Positions 8,629 through 15,766 of a DNA stretch of 51,118 bases are shown one piece after another (the first letter of the stretch is position 1; each line of letters starts with the position of its first letter). The notes beneath the pieces are model-generated. The model had not been told where the DNA came from. It worked only from the letters and a program-made list of their open reading frames with translations, and searched no databases. The stretch is from Alphaproteobacteria bacterium. GTDB lineage: Bacteria; Pseudomonadota; Alphaproteobacteria; Micavibrionales; Micavibrionaceae. The translations under genes and the position numbers were made by a program. The DNA lies in NCBI GenBank assembly GCA_020445145.1, contig JAGRHC010000014.1:1-51118 (forward strand), written 5' to 3'.

Positions 8629-9231
8629 ATGGAAATGACCGTTCAAGGTAAGCAGATTGACATCGGTGACGCTTTGCGTAAGCACGTTACAGGCAAGCTT
8701 ACTGATATCGATCAAAAATATTTCAATCATGCAACTGACGCGACCGTCACCTTTTCTCGCGAAGGGCATGGGAATGGCATGTTCAAAGTGCATATCTCCG
8801 TGCGCGTGGGCAAGAATATCATGGTGATTACCGAAGCGGTTGAAAGCGACCCCTATGTTGCTTTTGATGCGGCTTCAGAGAAGGCTGCGAAACGCTTGCG
8901 TCGTTATAAGAAAAAGCTGCGTGATCATCATCAGCGCACCGAAAAGACACCGGAAACGGAAATGGTCAAGGCTCGTTATTACACGCTCTCTGCGCAGTCT
9001 CAGGAAGAGGCGCAAGAGCAGGATAATGCGGCAGATCAAGGTGACGATCCGGCGGTGATCGCCGAGATAGCGACGCATATCGAGAAAATGAGTGTTTCGG
9101 AAGCTGTGATGCGGATGGAGCTTGCGGATAAGAATGCTTTGATGTTCCGCAATGCGTCTACCGGTAAGCTGAATATGGTCTATTTCCGCAATGACGGAAA
9201 TGTGGGCTGGATTGAGCCGGACGAAGCGTAG
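8629..9231 (+). CDS. hpf: long-form ribosome hibernation promoting factor
   Basis: Binds the 30S decoding region in stationary phase and pairs ribosomes into 100S dimers (200 aa, long form). The N-terminal S30AE domain (1-105) starts MEMTVQGKQIDIGDALRKHV and ends in a Lys/Arg-rich helix (AAKRLRRYKKKLRDHH). An acidic linker (about 120-148) leads to the C-terminal dimerisation domain (MSVSEAVMRMELADKNALMF ... YFRNDGNVGWIEPDEA). It lies between rpoN and ptsN. A strong terminator follows. Confidence 0.95.
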   Translation: MEMTVQGKQIDIGDALRKHVTGKLTDIDQKYFNHATDATVTFSREGHGNGMFKVHISVRVGKNIMVITEAVESDPYVAFDAASEKAAKRLRRYKKKLRDHHQRTEKTPETEMVKARYYTLSAQSQEEAQEQDNAADQGDDPAVIAEIATHIEKMSVSEAVMRMELADKNALMFRNASTGKLNMVYFRNDGNVGWIEPDEA

Positions 9232-9259
9232 GCTCGAAAACGTTAAAATTTTTATGATT

Positions 9260-9291
9260 AAAGCCCCGGTTTATCCGGGGCTTTGTTTTTT
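9260..9291 (+). terminator. Rho-independent terminator after hpf
   Basis: A perfect 10-bp stem (AAAGCCCCGG / CCGGGGCTTT) with a 5-nt TTTAT loop and a T-run. It starts 29 nt after the hpf stop and separates hpf transcription from the ptsN-like gene. Confidence 0.9.
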
Positions 9292-9406
9292 GGGATGTTG
9301 ATTTTTTTTTGCACAAGATTTTGAAATTCCGGAGCGCGTTGCAGGATGCTACTTTCAAGTTACTTCCAAGCATAAATTCTATCTTTTGTTTTTTTAAGTC
9401 ATTGTT

Positions 9407-9434
9407 TTTACATGGTTTATTTTGTTTTTCTAAT
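9407..9434 (+). promoter_or_regulatory. candidate sigma-70 promoter for the ptsN-like gene
   Basis: TTTACA (9407-9412) and TCTAAT (9429-9434) are separated by 16 nt inside an AT-rich stretch (about 9295-9510) with no credible gene. The start codon is about 95 nt downstream. Resemblance to consensus only. Confidence 0.35.
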
Positions 9435-9528
9435 GCTGGAGCGCAACATATTTTTTGCTGGAATTTGGTTTTTAATCTGTGGTACAAGACCCCGCCGATG
9501 AGAGCGTAATTATAAGGGACGTTTTGTT

Positions 9529-9996
9529 ATGGGTATGTTGCAGTCGTTGCGTTTTGATTTGCTGATTCCAAAAGTTCGGGTTCAGAATGAGAAAATGCCG
9601 ATTGATGTCCTGGCAGCCGGCATGGCTCCGGTTTGCGGCATTGATTTGTCTGTTCTTTCTGATCTTATGCGCGATGAAATCAGTCAGATGCCTTGCGGCA
9701 TCGGGCAGGGGGTTGCGGTTCTCGATGTGCGCAGCGCCAAGGTACGGCGACCTGGGATCGGAATGGCTGTGCTCAATCAGGGGATCTCTCTGGAAGGGGC
9801 CGATGACGTGCCTGTGGATGTGCTGGCTGTTGTTTTGTCACCGTTTTCTGATGGTCCGCTTCATTTGCAGCGCGTTGCTGCGGTCACGCGGCTTTTGCGC
9901 AATGAAGAGCTTTGTGATGCTCTGCGCGATGCGCCGGATGTTGACACGATGCGGATTTTGTTGATGCCGTCCCAACGCTGGATGCGTGCCGCTTGA
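9529..9996 (+). CDS. ptsN: PtsN-like (EIIA-Ntr) protein lacking the active-site histidine
   Basis: A 155-residue EIIA-like protein. AAGGGAC lies 8 nt before the ATG at 9529. The fold is recognisable: CGIGQGVAVL (56-65), then DDVPVDVLAVVLSPFSDGPLHLQRVAAVTRLLRNEELCDAL, which matches the PtsN pattern of PVD-LLFALL-HL-L--VA--L. In active PtsN the first motif continues P-H-G-R, with the His phosphorylated by NPr. Here it reads L65-D66-V67-R68, so Asp replaces His. The protein should be unable to carry the phosphoryl group and may be a constitutive regulatory form. Position after rpoN and hpf supports orthology. The stop codon abuts repeat copy 2. Confidence 0.82.
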   Translation: MGMLQSLRFDLLIPKVRVQNEKMPIDVLAAGMAPVCGIDLSVLSDLMRDEISQMPCGIGQGVAVLDVRSAKVRRPGIGMAVLNQGISLEGADDVPVDVLAVVLSPFSDGPLHLQRVAAVTRLLRNEELCDALRDAPDVDTMRILLMPSQRWMRAA

Positions 9997-10117
9997 CATT
10001 CTGCGATAAACGGGCTGCGAGACGGGTCTCTCTGCGCTTCCGGTGCTCACGTACTTAATGTACGCTGCGCGCCGGTTCTCGATGGCCCCGCGCTCTCGCT
10101 CCGTTTCTCTTTGAATG
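9995..10117. repeat. ERIC-like palindromic repeat, copy 2
   Basis: About 123 bp with inverted ends GACATTC (9995-10001) and GAATGTC (10112-10118). The two halves are imperfect inverted copies. The centre pairs CCGGTGCTCACGTAC with GTACGCTGCGCGCCGG around TTAAT. Overall size and long-hairpin design resemble enterobacterial ERIC elements, although the sequence is different. It starts at the stop codon of the ptsN-like gene. Confidence 0.85.
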
Positions 10118-10149
10118 TCGTTTGACGCTAAAGGCTGTGAAGGGGCTTT

Positions 10150-10392
10150 CTAGTGCAAGGTTACGGTTTCGAGGTTGTGGAGGTTGGCGGCGCTGAGGGC
10201 GTCGTCGAAGCTTCCGGTGATCGACAGGCGCAGGCCGTTGGCTGCGTGGACAGTGAAGCTTGCGCCTGTGGTGGCGTTTGCTGTGCGGATGTAGGCGATG
10301 TGTCCAAGGCCGAAATTCATGAAATCGTTGACTGAAATGGCTTTCAGTCCGTCCTGGACTTCGCCCACTGGGTCTGATGGTTTGTGTGTCAT
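10150..10392 (-). CDS. DUF1150 family protein
   Basis: An 80-residue protein with the compact pattern of the alphaproteobacterial DUF1150 family: a polar N-terminus, then FLNFG-like MNFGLGHIAYIRT, a FTVHAANGLRLSITGSFDDA segment and a short C-terminus ending in ETVTLH. Members of this family are commonly encoded beside small heat-shock proteins, as here (hsp20 immediately upstream on the same strand). Function is not established. The 192-nt gap between the two genes is filled largely by a palindromic element, so co-transcription is uncertain. Confidence 0.8.
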   Translation of the reverse strand: MTHKPSDPVGEVQDGLKAISVNDFMNFGLGHIAYIRTANATTGASFTVHAANGLRLSITGSFDDALSAANLHNLETVTLH

Positions 10393-10420
10393 GCTTGTTT
10401 CCTTTTTATCGTTGTTATCG

Positions 10421-10515
10421 TCACTCCACTTTACTTTTGTACAGCGTTGCCGCGCTCTTTCCGTATGTCTATACGTTGCGTCGCTTGCGCCTTGTACAAA
10501 AGCAGAGTGGAGCGA
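10421..10515. repeat. 95-nt imperfect palindrome between hsp20 and the DUF1150 gene
   Basis: The outer arms 10421-10443 and 10493-10515 match at 20 of 23 positions (TGTACAAAAG...AGTGGAG.GA core). The inner CGTAT-GTCT-ATACG (10462-10475) forms a small perfect hairpin, with GC-rich partially complementary sequence between. It differs from the ERIC-like family at 8330 and 9995 but has the same nested design. Confidence 0.75.
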
Positions 10516-10584
10516 CTGTGTTATGGACCGTACGCATATCCGGTTTATAAAACCTTAAAACCAGGGTGTTTGTCAAAAATCATT

Positions 10585-11058
10585 CTATTTTTGTTTTTTG
10601 GTGTCTTTCTCCATGTCGATGGCGGGGAGTTCACGGGGGGATTTTTTGGTGCTGCTGATCTCAATTTTGCGCGCTGTTGATTCAGGGAGGATGCGCTGAA
10701 GATTGATGTGGAGCAGGCCGTTGTCGAGATCTGCGCCGCGGACTTCGATGCCGTCTGCGAGGACGAAGCTGCGTTGGAACTGGCGCGCGGCGATGCCGCG
10801 GTGAAGGTAGATTCTCTCGTCGTCTTCGGTTTGTTTTCCGCGGATGGTCAGCTGGTTGTGCTCGATTTCGACGTCGAGGTCGTTCATCGAAAAGCCGGCA
10901 ACGGCCAGTGTGATGCGCAGGCCGTCTTCGCCAATTTGCTCGATATTGTAGGGTGGGTAGCCGTCTGCGCCTGCTTTGCGCATGCGGTCTACGGTTTTTT
11001 CGAAATGGTCAAAGCCGAGGAAAAGGGGGCTGTCGAATAGCGAAAGGCGCGTCGTCAT
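10585..11058 (-). CDS. Hsp20 / alpha-crystallin small heat-shock protein
   Basis: ATP-independent holdase (157 aa) that traps unfolding proteins as oligomers. The N-terminal arm MTTRLSLFDSPLFLGFDHFE and PPYNIEQIGEDGLRITLAVAGF are typical of IbpA-class bacterial sHsps. The alpha-crystallin domain covers about residues 35-128, with the GLLHINLQR motif (G-x-L) near its end. The C-terminal extension is Lys-rich and longer than in IbpA, and I see no clear IXI tail motif. AGGAG lies about 10 nt before the ATG. The leader contains several hairpins (see separate entries). Confidence 0.93.
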   Translation of the reverse strand: MTTRLSLFDSPLFLGFDHFEKTVDRMRKAGADGYPPYNIEQIGEDGLRITLAVAGFSMNDLDVEIEHNQLTIRGKQTEDDERIYLHRGIAARQFQRSFVLADGIEVRGADLDNGLLHINLQRILPESTARKIEISSTKKSPRELPAIDMEKDTKKQK

Positions 11059-11060
11059 GT

Positions 11061-11127
11061 CTTATGTACTCCTTTGTATAAGCGAGTGCGACTGTGTGTC
11101 GCTTTTATATGGCCCGCGTTTGCAGCG
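11061..11127 (-). promoter_or_regulatory. structured 5' leader of hsp20, candidate RNA thermometer
   Basis: On the transcript, three hairpins can form before the start codon: ATATGGC / GCCATAT arms, GCGAC-ACACA-GTCGC, and CTTAT / ATAAG arms (11078-11082 and 11061-11065) enclosing the AGGAG ribosome-binding site (11069-11073). A multi-hairpin leader with the ribosome-binding site in a weak final hairpin is the design of ROSE-type thermometers of alphaproteobacterial small heat-shock genes. I do not see the canonical ROSE anti-SD sequence. Confidence 0.4.
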
Positions 11128-11142
11128 CCATATGGGTTCATC

Positions 11143-11170
11143 ATACAGGAAGAGCGCCGGGGAGCGCAAG
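11143..11170 (-). promoter_or_regulatory. candidate heat-shock (sigma-32 type) promoter of hsp20
   Basis: Read on the minus strand, CTTGCG (11170-11165) and CTGTAT (11148-11143) are separated by 16 nt, close to the CTTG ... C(T)ATAT pattern of alphaproteobacterial RpoH promoters. It would give a leader of roughly 75 nt. Consensus resemblance only. Confidence 0.35.
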
Positions 11171-11183
11171 GAATCGCGCTGAC

Positions 11184-11354
11184 TTAATTCTCGCGGATAA
11201 AAACACGGTCGCAGTACAGGCAATGTACGTTTTTCTGGTCGTTAAAGCCGTACCAGACTTTTGGGTGGCCGAGTGCGCCGCCGCCGCCGTCGCAGCTTAC
11301 GCCATCCGTGTCGGTGGGGACGGTAATCGTTTCATGGGTGCGTGCGTTGGTCAT
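11184..11354 (-). CDS. CHCC zinc-finger protein (NDUFS6-like)
   Basis: A 56-residue protein. It contains VSCDGGGGALGHPKVWYGF (C21 and H30) and a C-terminal VHCLYCDRVFIREN (C45, C48). That is the zf-CHCC arrangement C...GG...LGHPxV...CxYC seen in a widespread small alphaproteobacterial protein and in the mitochondrial complex I subunit NDUFS6. GAAAGG precedes the ATG at 11354. It is on the same strand as hsp20, 125 nt upstream, probably with its own promoter. A role linked to complex I is only suggested by the mitochondrial relative. Confidence 0.85.
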   Translation of the reverse strand: MTNARTHETITVPTDTDGVSCDGGGGALGHPKVWYGFNDQKNVHCLYCDRVFIREN

Positions 11355-11435
11355 GTTTTTTGCCTTTCGGGAGCGTATTTAAGTCAATATTTGCATTTGT
11401 TTCAATAGTAAACTTCTGCATTTTACTCTAAAATT

Positions 11436-12182
11436 ATGGTCATGATGCGTGGGCAATCCGGGAATGTTCTGTTTTATATTTTGATCGCTGTGGGGTTGCT
11501 GGCGGCGCTTTCGTATGTGGTGGCGCAGAGTAGCCGGGGGAGTGTTACGCGGCTGAGTGAGGATAAGGCACGTCTGTATGCTTCGGAAATCCTTGAATAT
11601 GGCGGTATTTTGTCGCATGCGGTGTCGCAGTTGCGCTTGCGCGGGTACAAGGATACGCAGGTCAGTTTTGAAAACTCGGTTGTTTCGGGGTATGCGAACG
11701 GGAATTGTTCTTCCGAGGCCTGTAAGGTGTTTTCGCCGGGCGGGGCAGGGGTGAGTTATGTGGCGCCCAAGACGGCGTGGCTGGATGACTCCAAGAGTGC
11801 GTCGACAGGGTATGGGACGTATTATATTACCGGGGCGAGCTGCGTGGTGAATGTAGGGGCCGGCGAGGATGATTGCGATTCAGGCAGCGTTGATGATGAA
11901 GAGCTTTTGCTGATTCTGCCTTATGTGGCGAAGGATGTATGCGTCAAGCTGAATGATCTGGCCGGGGTGTCTAATGTGCTCGGCGATCCGCCGCAGGAGG
12001 ATGCCAACTCCTATGTGATGAACGGCGACAAGTTTACCGGGAGTTATTCCGAGAGCTATGCGATCGGGGATGGCGCCGGGGAGCCTGCGAATTTTGACGG
12101 TAAGACGGCAGGCTGTTTTCAGGGGGGCGGTAGTCCCGTTGCCGGGACTTATCATTTTTATCAGGTGCTTTTGGCGCGGTAG
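11436..12182 (+). CDS. pilin-like membrane-anchored exported protein
   Basis: A 248-residue protein. A short positively charged start (MVMMRGQSG) is followed by one hydrophobic helix (NVLFYILIAVGLLAALSYVV, about 10-29) and then an exported domain. This resembles prepilin or pseudopilin N-termini: G9 could be the peptidase site, but the residue at +5 is not Glu, so classical PilD processing is doubtful. The exported part has seven cysteines (for example NCSSEAC) that could form disulfides. I see no known domain. It stands alone between the zinc-finger gene and cysS, convergent with cysS (21 nt gap). The start could also be the Met at residue 3 or 4. Confidence 0.75.
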   Translation: MVMMRGQSGNVLFYILIAVGLLAALSYVVAQSSRGSVTRLSEDKARLYASEILEYGGILSHAVSQLRLRGYKDTQVSFENSVVSGYANGNCSSEACKVFSPGGAGVSYVAPKTAWLDDSKSASTGYGTYYITGASCVVNVGAGEDDCDSGSVDDEELLLILPYVAKDVCVKLNDLAGVSNVLGDPPQEDANSYVMNGDKFTGSYSESYAIGDGAGEPANFDGKTAGCFQGGGSPVAGTYHFYQVLLAR

Positions 12183-12203
12183 GTTTTTCTGTGAGTATGG
12201 ACC

Positions 12204-13589
12204 CTAGTTCGATTTATGCCAGATGGCGCCGGTCGGGGTGTCTTCGATGGTGACGTTCATGGCGGTGAGCTGTGCGCGGATTTCATCGGCACGGGCGAAG
12301 TTTTTGCTGCGCCTTGCTTCGTTGCGCTCTTGCAGCAGAGACTCTATTTTTGCTGCGTCGGGGTCGCTTGTATCCCTTGTGTACCCTAGCCATTCGTCGG
12401 AGTTCTGTTGCAGGATGCCAAGGAGATTTGCTGCGCACAAAAGCTGTTTTTTATGCTGCGGGGTTTTGTCTTTTGCGGCGGTTTTAGATAAGGCGAGGAG
12501 GGCGGCAAGGGCCTTTGGTGTGTTGAGGTCGTCGCACAGGGCGTCCATGAAATCGGTCGGGATTTCTTCGTTTGGTGACGCTTCGATGTCTTTGAGATCG
12601 CGTAAGACCCCGTAGAGACGGTCGAGGGTCTTTTTGGATTGTTCGAGCGCGCTTTGGGTCCAGTCGAGCGGCTGGCGGTAGTGGGCGGAGAGGAGCGTCA
12701 GTCGCAGGGCTTCGCCGGGGTAGCTTTCGAGCAGGTCGTGGGCAAGCATGACGTTGCCGATGGATTTTGACATTTTCTCGCCTTCGACGGTGACGAAGCC
12801 ATTATGGACCCAGGTCTTTGCAAAAGCGGCGAGGTCGGTTTCATGGCCGTGGGCGCAGCAGCTCTGGGCGATTTCGTTTTCATGATGCGGGAATTTGAGG
12901 TCTGCGCCGCCGCCGTGGATGTCGAAGGGCAGGCCGAGATGTTGTTCGGCCATGGCGGAGCATTCGATGTGCCAGCCGGGGCGGCCTCTGCCCCATGGGC
13001 TATCCCAGCCGGGTTCGTCGTCTTTGGAGGGTTTCCAGAGGACGAAGTCGGCTGGGTCCTTTTTGTAGGAGGCGACTTCGACGCGGGCGCCGGCGATTTG
13101 CTCGTCACGGCTGCGGCCCGATAAGCCGCCGTAGGCCGGGAAGGATGGGACATGGAACAGGACGTGGCCGTCGCTTGCGTAGGCGTGGTTCTTTTCGATC
13201 AGCTTTTGGGTCAGGGCGATCATTTGCGGGATGTGGGTGGTGGCGCGGGGCTGGATGTCCGGCGCGGCGCAGCCCAAGGCCGCCATATCGGCGTTGTAGA
13301 TGTCGGCGTATTTTTTGGTGATCGCGTCGATGGGTTGACCGGTTTCTTTGGCGGCGGTCATGATTTTGTCATCAACGTCGGTGATGTTCGAGGCATAGGT
13401 GACCTTCGGGTAGATTGTGCGCAGGAGGCCGGCCAGTGTGTCGAATACGACGGCCATGCGGGCGTTGCCGATATGCGCGTAGCTGTAGACTGTGGGGCCG
13501 CAGGCGTAGAGGCGGACGTTGTCCGGGTCGATGGGGGTGAATATTTCCTTCTGGCGGGTCAGGGAATTGTAGAGTTTCACGGTGCGCAT
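12204..13589 (-). CDS. cysS: cysteine--tRNA ligase
   Basis: Charges tRNA-Cys (461 aa, normal length). The class I signatures are present: HIGN at residues 39-42 in [16 protein letters not shown], and KMSKS at 272-276. Zinc ligands include C30 in the same first motif and the C-x(n)-H-E-N-E stretch (HHENEIAQS). The C-terminal anticodon-binding part ends GAIWHKSN. It is divergent from folE with a 106-nt shared upstream region and convergent with the pilin-like gene. Confidence 0.97.
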   Translation of the reverse strand: MRTVKLYNSLTRQKEIFTPIDPDNVRLYACGPTVYSYAHIGNARMAVVFDTLAGLLRTIYPKVTYASNITDVDDKIMTAAKETGQPIDAITKKYADIYNADMAALGCAAPDIQPRATTHIPQMIALTQKLIEKNHAYASDGHVLFHVPSFPAYGGLSGRSRDEQIAGARVEVASYKKDPADFVLWKPSKDDEPGWDSPWGRGRPGWHIECSAMAEQHLGLPFDIHGGGADLKFPHHENEIAQSCCAHGHETDLAAFAKTWVHNGFVTVEGEKMSKSIGNVMLAHDLLESYPGEALRLTLLSAHYRQPLDWTQSALEQSKKTLDRLYGVLRDLKDIEASPNEEIPTDFMDALCDDLNTPKALAALLALSKTAAKDKTPQHKKQLLCAANLLGILQQNSDEWLGYTRDTSDPDAAKIESLLQERNEARRSKNFARADEIRAQLTAMNVTIEDTPTGAIWHKSN

Positions 13590-13695
13590 AGGCTTTAAAA
13601 TCCTTAAAATCCGGGGTCGATGTCTTTTTTACTGGAAAATACGGCAAAGAGACGGTAATACCAACCATTAATTTGTAATTTGAGAGACCATATTC

Positions 13696-14310
13696 ATGAA
13701 AATCAGCGGTTCCAAAGCTCTTATTCAAGATGTTTCTACGCCAAAGCGTCCCAGTATCGAGGAGGCCAAGCGTGCGGTTGAGACTTTGATTCTGTGGGCG
13801 GGCGATGATCCGGCGCGGGAAGGTCTGTTGGATACGCCGGACCGGGTGGTGAAGGCTTATCAGGAATTTTTCGCAGGGTATGACAAGGACCCGGCGGCTG
13901 AGCTGCTCAAGACTTTCGAGGATATCGAAGGGTTTGACGATATGGTTCTGGTGAAGAATATCGATTTTGTGTCGCATTGCGAGCACCACATGGTGCCGAT
14001 TGTCGGGAAGGCCCATGTGGCTTACTGGCCGAATGAGAAGGTTGTCGGGATCAGCAAGCTTGCCAGAATCGTCGATATCTATGCGCGCCGTTTGATTTCT
14101 CAGGAAAATATGACACGGAATATTGTTGAGGTGATTGATCGCACGCTGGGGCCGAAGGGGGCTGCGGTGATGATTGATGCCAACCACCAGTGCATGTCGA
14201 TACGGGGCGTGAACAAGGCCGCGTCTTCGACGGTGACATCGATGTTTTCCGGTATCTTTAAGGAGGACCGCGATGTGCAGCGGCGCTTTCTCGACTCCAT
14301 TAAATCCTAG
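13696..14310 (+). CDS. folE: GTP cyclohydrolase I
   Basis: First step of tetrahydrofolate synthesis, GTP to dihydroneopterin triphosphate (204 aa). Zinc ligands are visible: C95 and H98 in SHCEHHMVP, and C166 in HQCMSIRGV. The GKAHVAYWPNEKVVGISKLA and IYARRLISQENMT blocks are fully conserved. It lies between cysS (divergent) and dihydroorotase (same strand, 100 nt apart). Confidence 0.97.
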   Translation: MKISGSKALIQDVSTPKRPSIEEAKRAVETLILWAGDDPAREGLLDTPDRVVKAYQEFFAGYDKDPAAELLKTFEDIEGFDDMVLVKNIDFVSHCEHHMVPIVGKAHVAYWPNEKVVGISKLARIVDIYARRLISQENMTRNIVEVIDRTLGPKGAAVMIDANHQCMSIRGVNKAASSTVTSMFSGIFKEDRDVQRRFLDSIKS

Positions 14311-14343
14311 TTTTTTATAGATATATGGCCTGACTTTTTTTGT

Positions 14344-14364
14344 CCCCTGTGTTATACACAGGGG
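14344..14364. promoter_or_regulatory. 21-nt near-perfect palindrome upstream of dihydroorotase
   Basis: CCCCTGTGT-TAT-ACACAGGGG has 9-bp arms and a 3-nt centre, 47 nt before the dihydroorotase start. The T-run lies before it rather than after it on the plus strand, which argues against a folE terminator. A protein-binding operator or a 5' leader hairpin are both possible. Confidence 0.5.
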
Positions 14365-14410
14365 CAGTCGCGGTTCATATGCGGTTCATCATTGATGAGG
14401 AGTTTATATC

Positions 14411-15754
14411 ATGACAGACAGGGCGGATCTTTTGTTGAAAGACGGGATGGTGGTTTTGCCTGACGGGACGCACCGCGCCGATGTTCTTGTGCGTGATGGA
14501 CGGATTGAAGGGATTGGCCTTTTTGACGGGGATATGGCCGGTGAAGTTGTGGATTGCATGGGGCTTCATGTGTTGCCGGGTGTTATTGATACGCAGGTGC
14601 ATTTTCGCGAGCCCGGGGGAGAGCATAAGGAAGTTCTTGAGACCGGGATGATGGCTGCGGCGATGGGGGGGGTTACGGGTGTATTTGAGATGCCGAACAC
14701 CAATCCTTTGACGACGACACCGGAGGCTTTGCAGCAAAAACTTGATATTGCTGCGCAAAACCCCTGGGTGAATTACGCGTTTTATTTTGGCGGGACGGCT
14801 GATAACGCAGAGGATCTTGAGCATTGGGAGAATTTGCCGGGCGTTTGCGGCGTCAAGATTTTCATGGGCTCTTCGACGGGCAGTTTGCTTGTGGCGTCGG
14901 ATGAGGATGTTTCGGCTGTTTTGCGCAATGGGAACCGCGTGGTGGCGGTCCATGCGGAAGACGAGATGATGATGATTGAGAACAAGGAGAAAATCCTTGG
15001 CGACAGTCATGATGTACGGATGCATCCGGTGTGGCGCTCGGAGGAATCCTGCCTGTCGGCGACGAGTCGTTTGCTGCGGCTTGCACGATTGTCGGGGCGC
15101 CGGGTTCATGTTTTGCATGTGACGACGGCTCAGGAAATGGCTCTGCTGGCGGCGAATAAAGATATTGCGAGTGTGGAGGTTCTGGCTAACCATCTTACGC
15201 TTCATGCGCCGGAATGTTATGAGCGTCTGGGGACACATGCGCAGCAAAACCCGCCTATTCGTGAGAAGCATCATCAGGATGCCCTGTGGCAGGGGATTGC
15301 GGACGGGACGGTTGATATTCTGGCGTCCGACCATGCGCCGCATACACTGGATGAGAAGTCCAAGGAATATCCTGCCAGCCCGAGCGGGACGCCGGGGGTG
15401 CAGACTTTGGTGCCGGTGATGCTGGATCATGTGAATGCCGGCCGTCTTAGTCTGGAGCGGTTTGTTGATCTGACGTCGGCGGGGCCGCATAGAATACATC
15501 AGATTGCGCGCAAGGGCAGGATCGCGAAAGGGTTTGATGCTGATTTCACGGTTGTTGATATGAAGGCGGAGCGTGTGATTACGAATGCTCAACAAAAATC
15601 GCGCGCAGGATGGACGCCGTTTGATGGTATGCGCATTCAAGGCTGGCCGATGATGACGATTGTGAATGGTCATATCGTGATGTGCGAAGATGAATTGTTG
15701 CGACCCGCCGGCGGTGCAATGACGTTCCGCGAAACGCTCGGGTATTTGTCCTAG
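14411..15754 (+). CDS. pyrC: dihydroorotase
   Basis: Third step of de novo pyrimidine synthesis, carbamoyl aspartate to dihydroorotate (447 aa). It is an amidohydrolase. The metal motif reads D60-T-Q-V-H64-F-R-E-P-G; the first His of the usual H-x-H is Gln62, a variant I recall from a class I subclass in Alphaproteobacteria. The metal-bridging Lys149 is in GVKIFMG, and the catalytic Asp307 is in ASDHAPH. HAED and HVTTAQE supply further ligands. GAGGAG lies before the ATG. A methyltransferase gene follows after 12 nt, probably in the same transcript. Confidence 0.92.
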   Translation: MTDRADLLLKDGMVVLPDGTHRADVLVRDGRIEGIGLFDGDMAGEVVDCMGLHVLPGVIDTQVHFREPGGEHKEVLETGMMAAAMGGVTGVFEMPNTNPLTTTPEALQQKLDIAAQNPWVNYAFYFGGTADNAEDLEHWENLPGVCGVKIFMGSSTGSLLVASDEDVSAVLRNGNRVVAVHAEDEMMMIENKEKILGDSHDVRMHPVWRSEESCLSATSRLLRLARLSGRRVHVLHVTTAQEMALLAANKDIASVEVLANHLTLHAPECYERLGTHAQQNPPIREKHHQDALWQGIADGTVDILASDHAPHTLDEKSKEYPASPSGTPGVQTLVPVMLDHVNAGRLSLERFVDLTSAGPHRIHQIARKGRIAKGFDADFTVVDMKAERVITNAQQKSRAGWTPFDGMRIQGWPMMTIVNGHIVMCEDELLRPAGGAMTFRETLGYLS

Positions 15755-15766
15755 GTAGGATGCGGG

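Noticed and set aside
9309..9509. A 66-codon open frame before the ptsN-like gene
   Set aside because: Phe/Leu-rich product of an AT-rich intergenic region with no ribosome-binding site. It covers the likely promoter.
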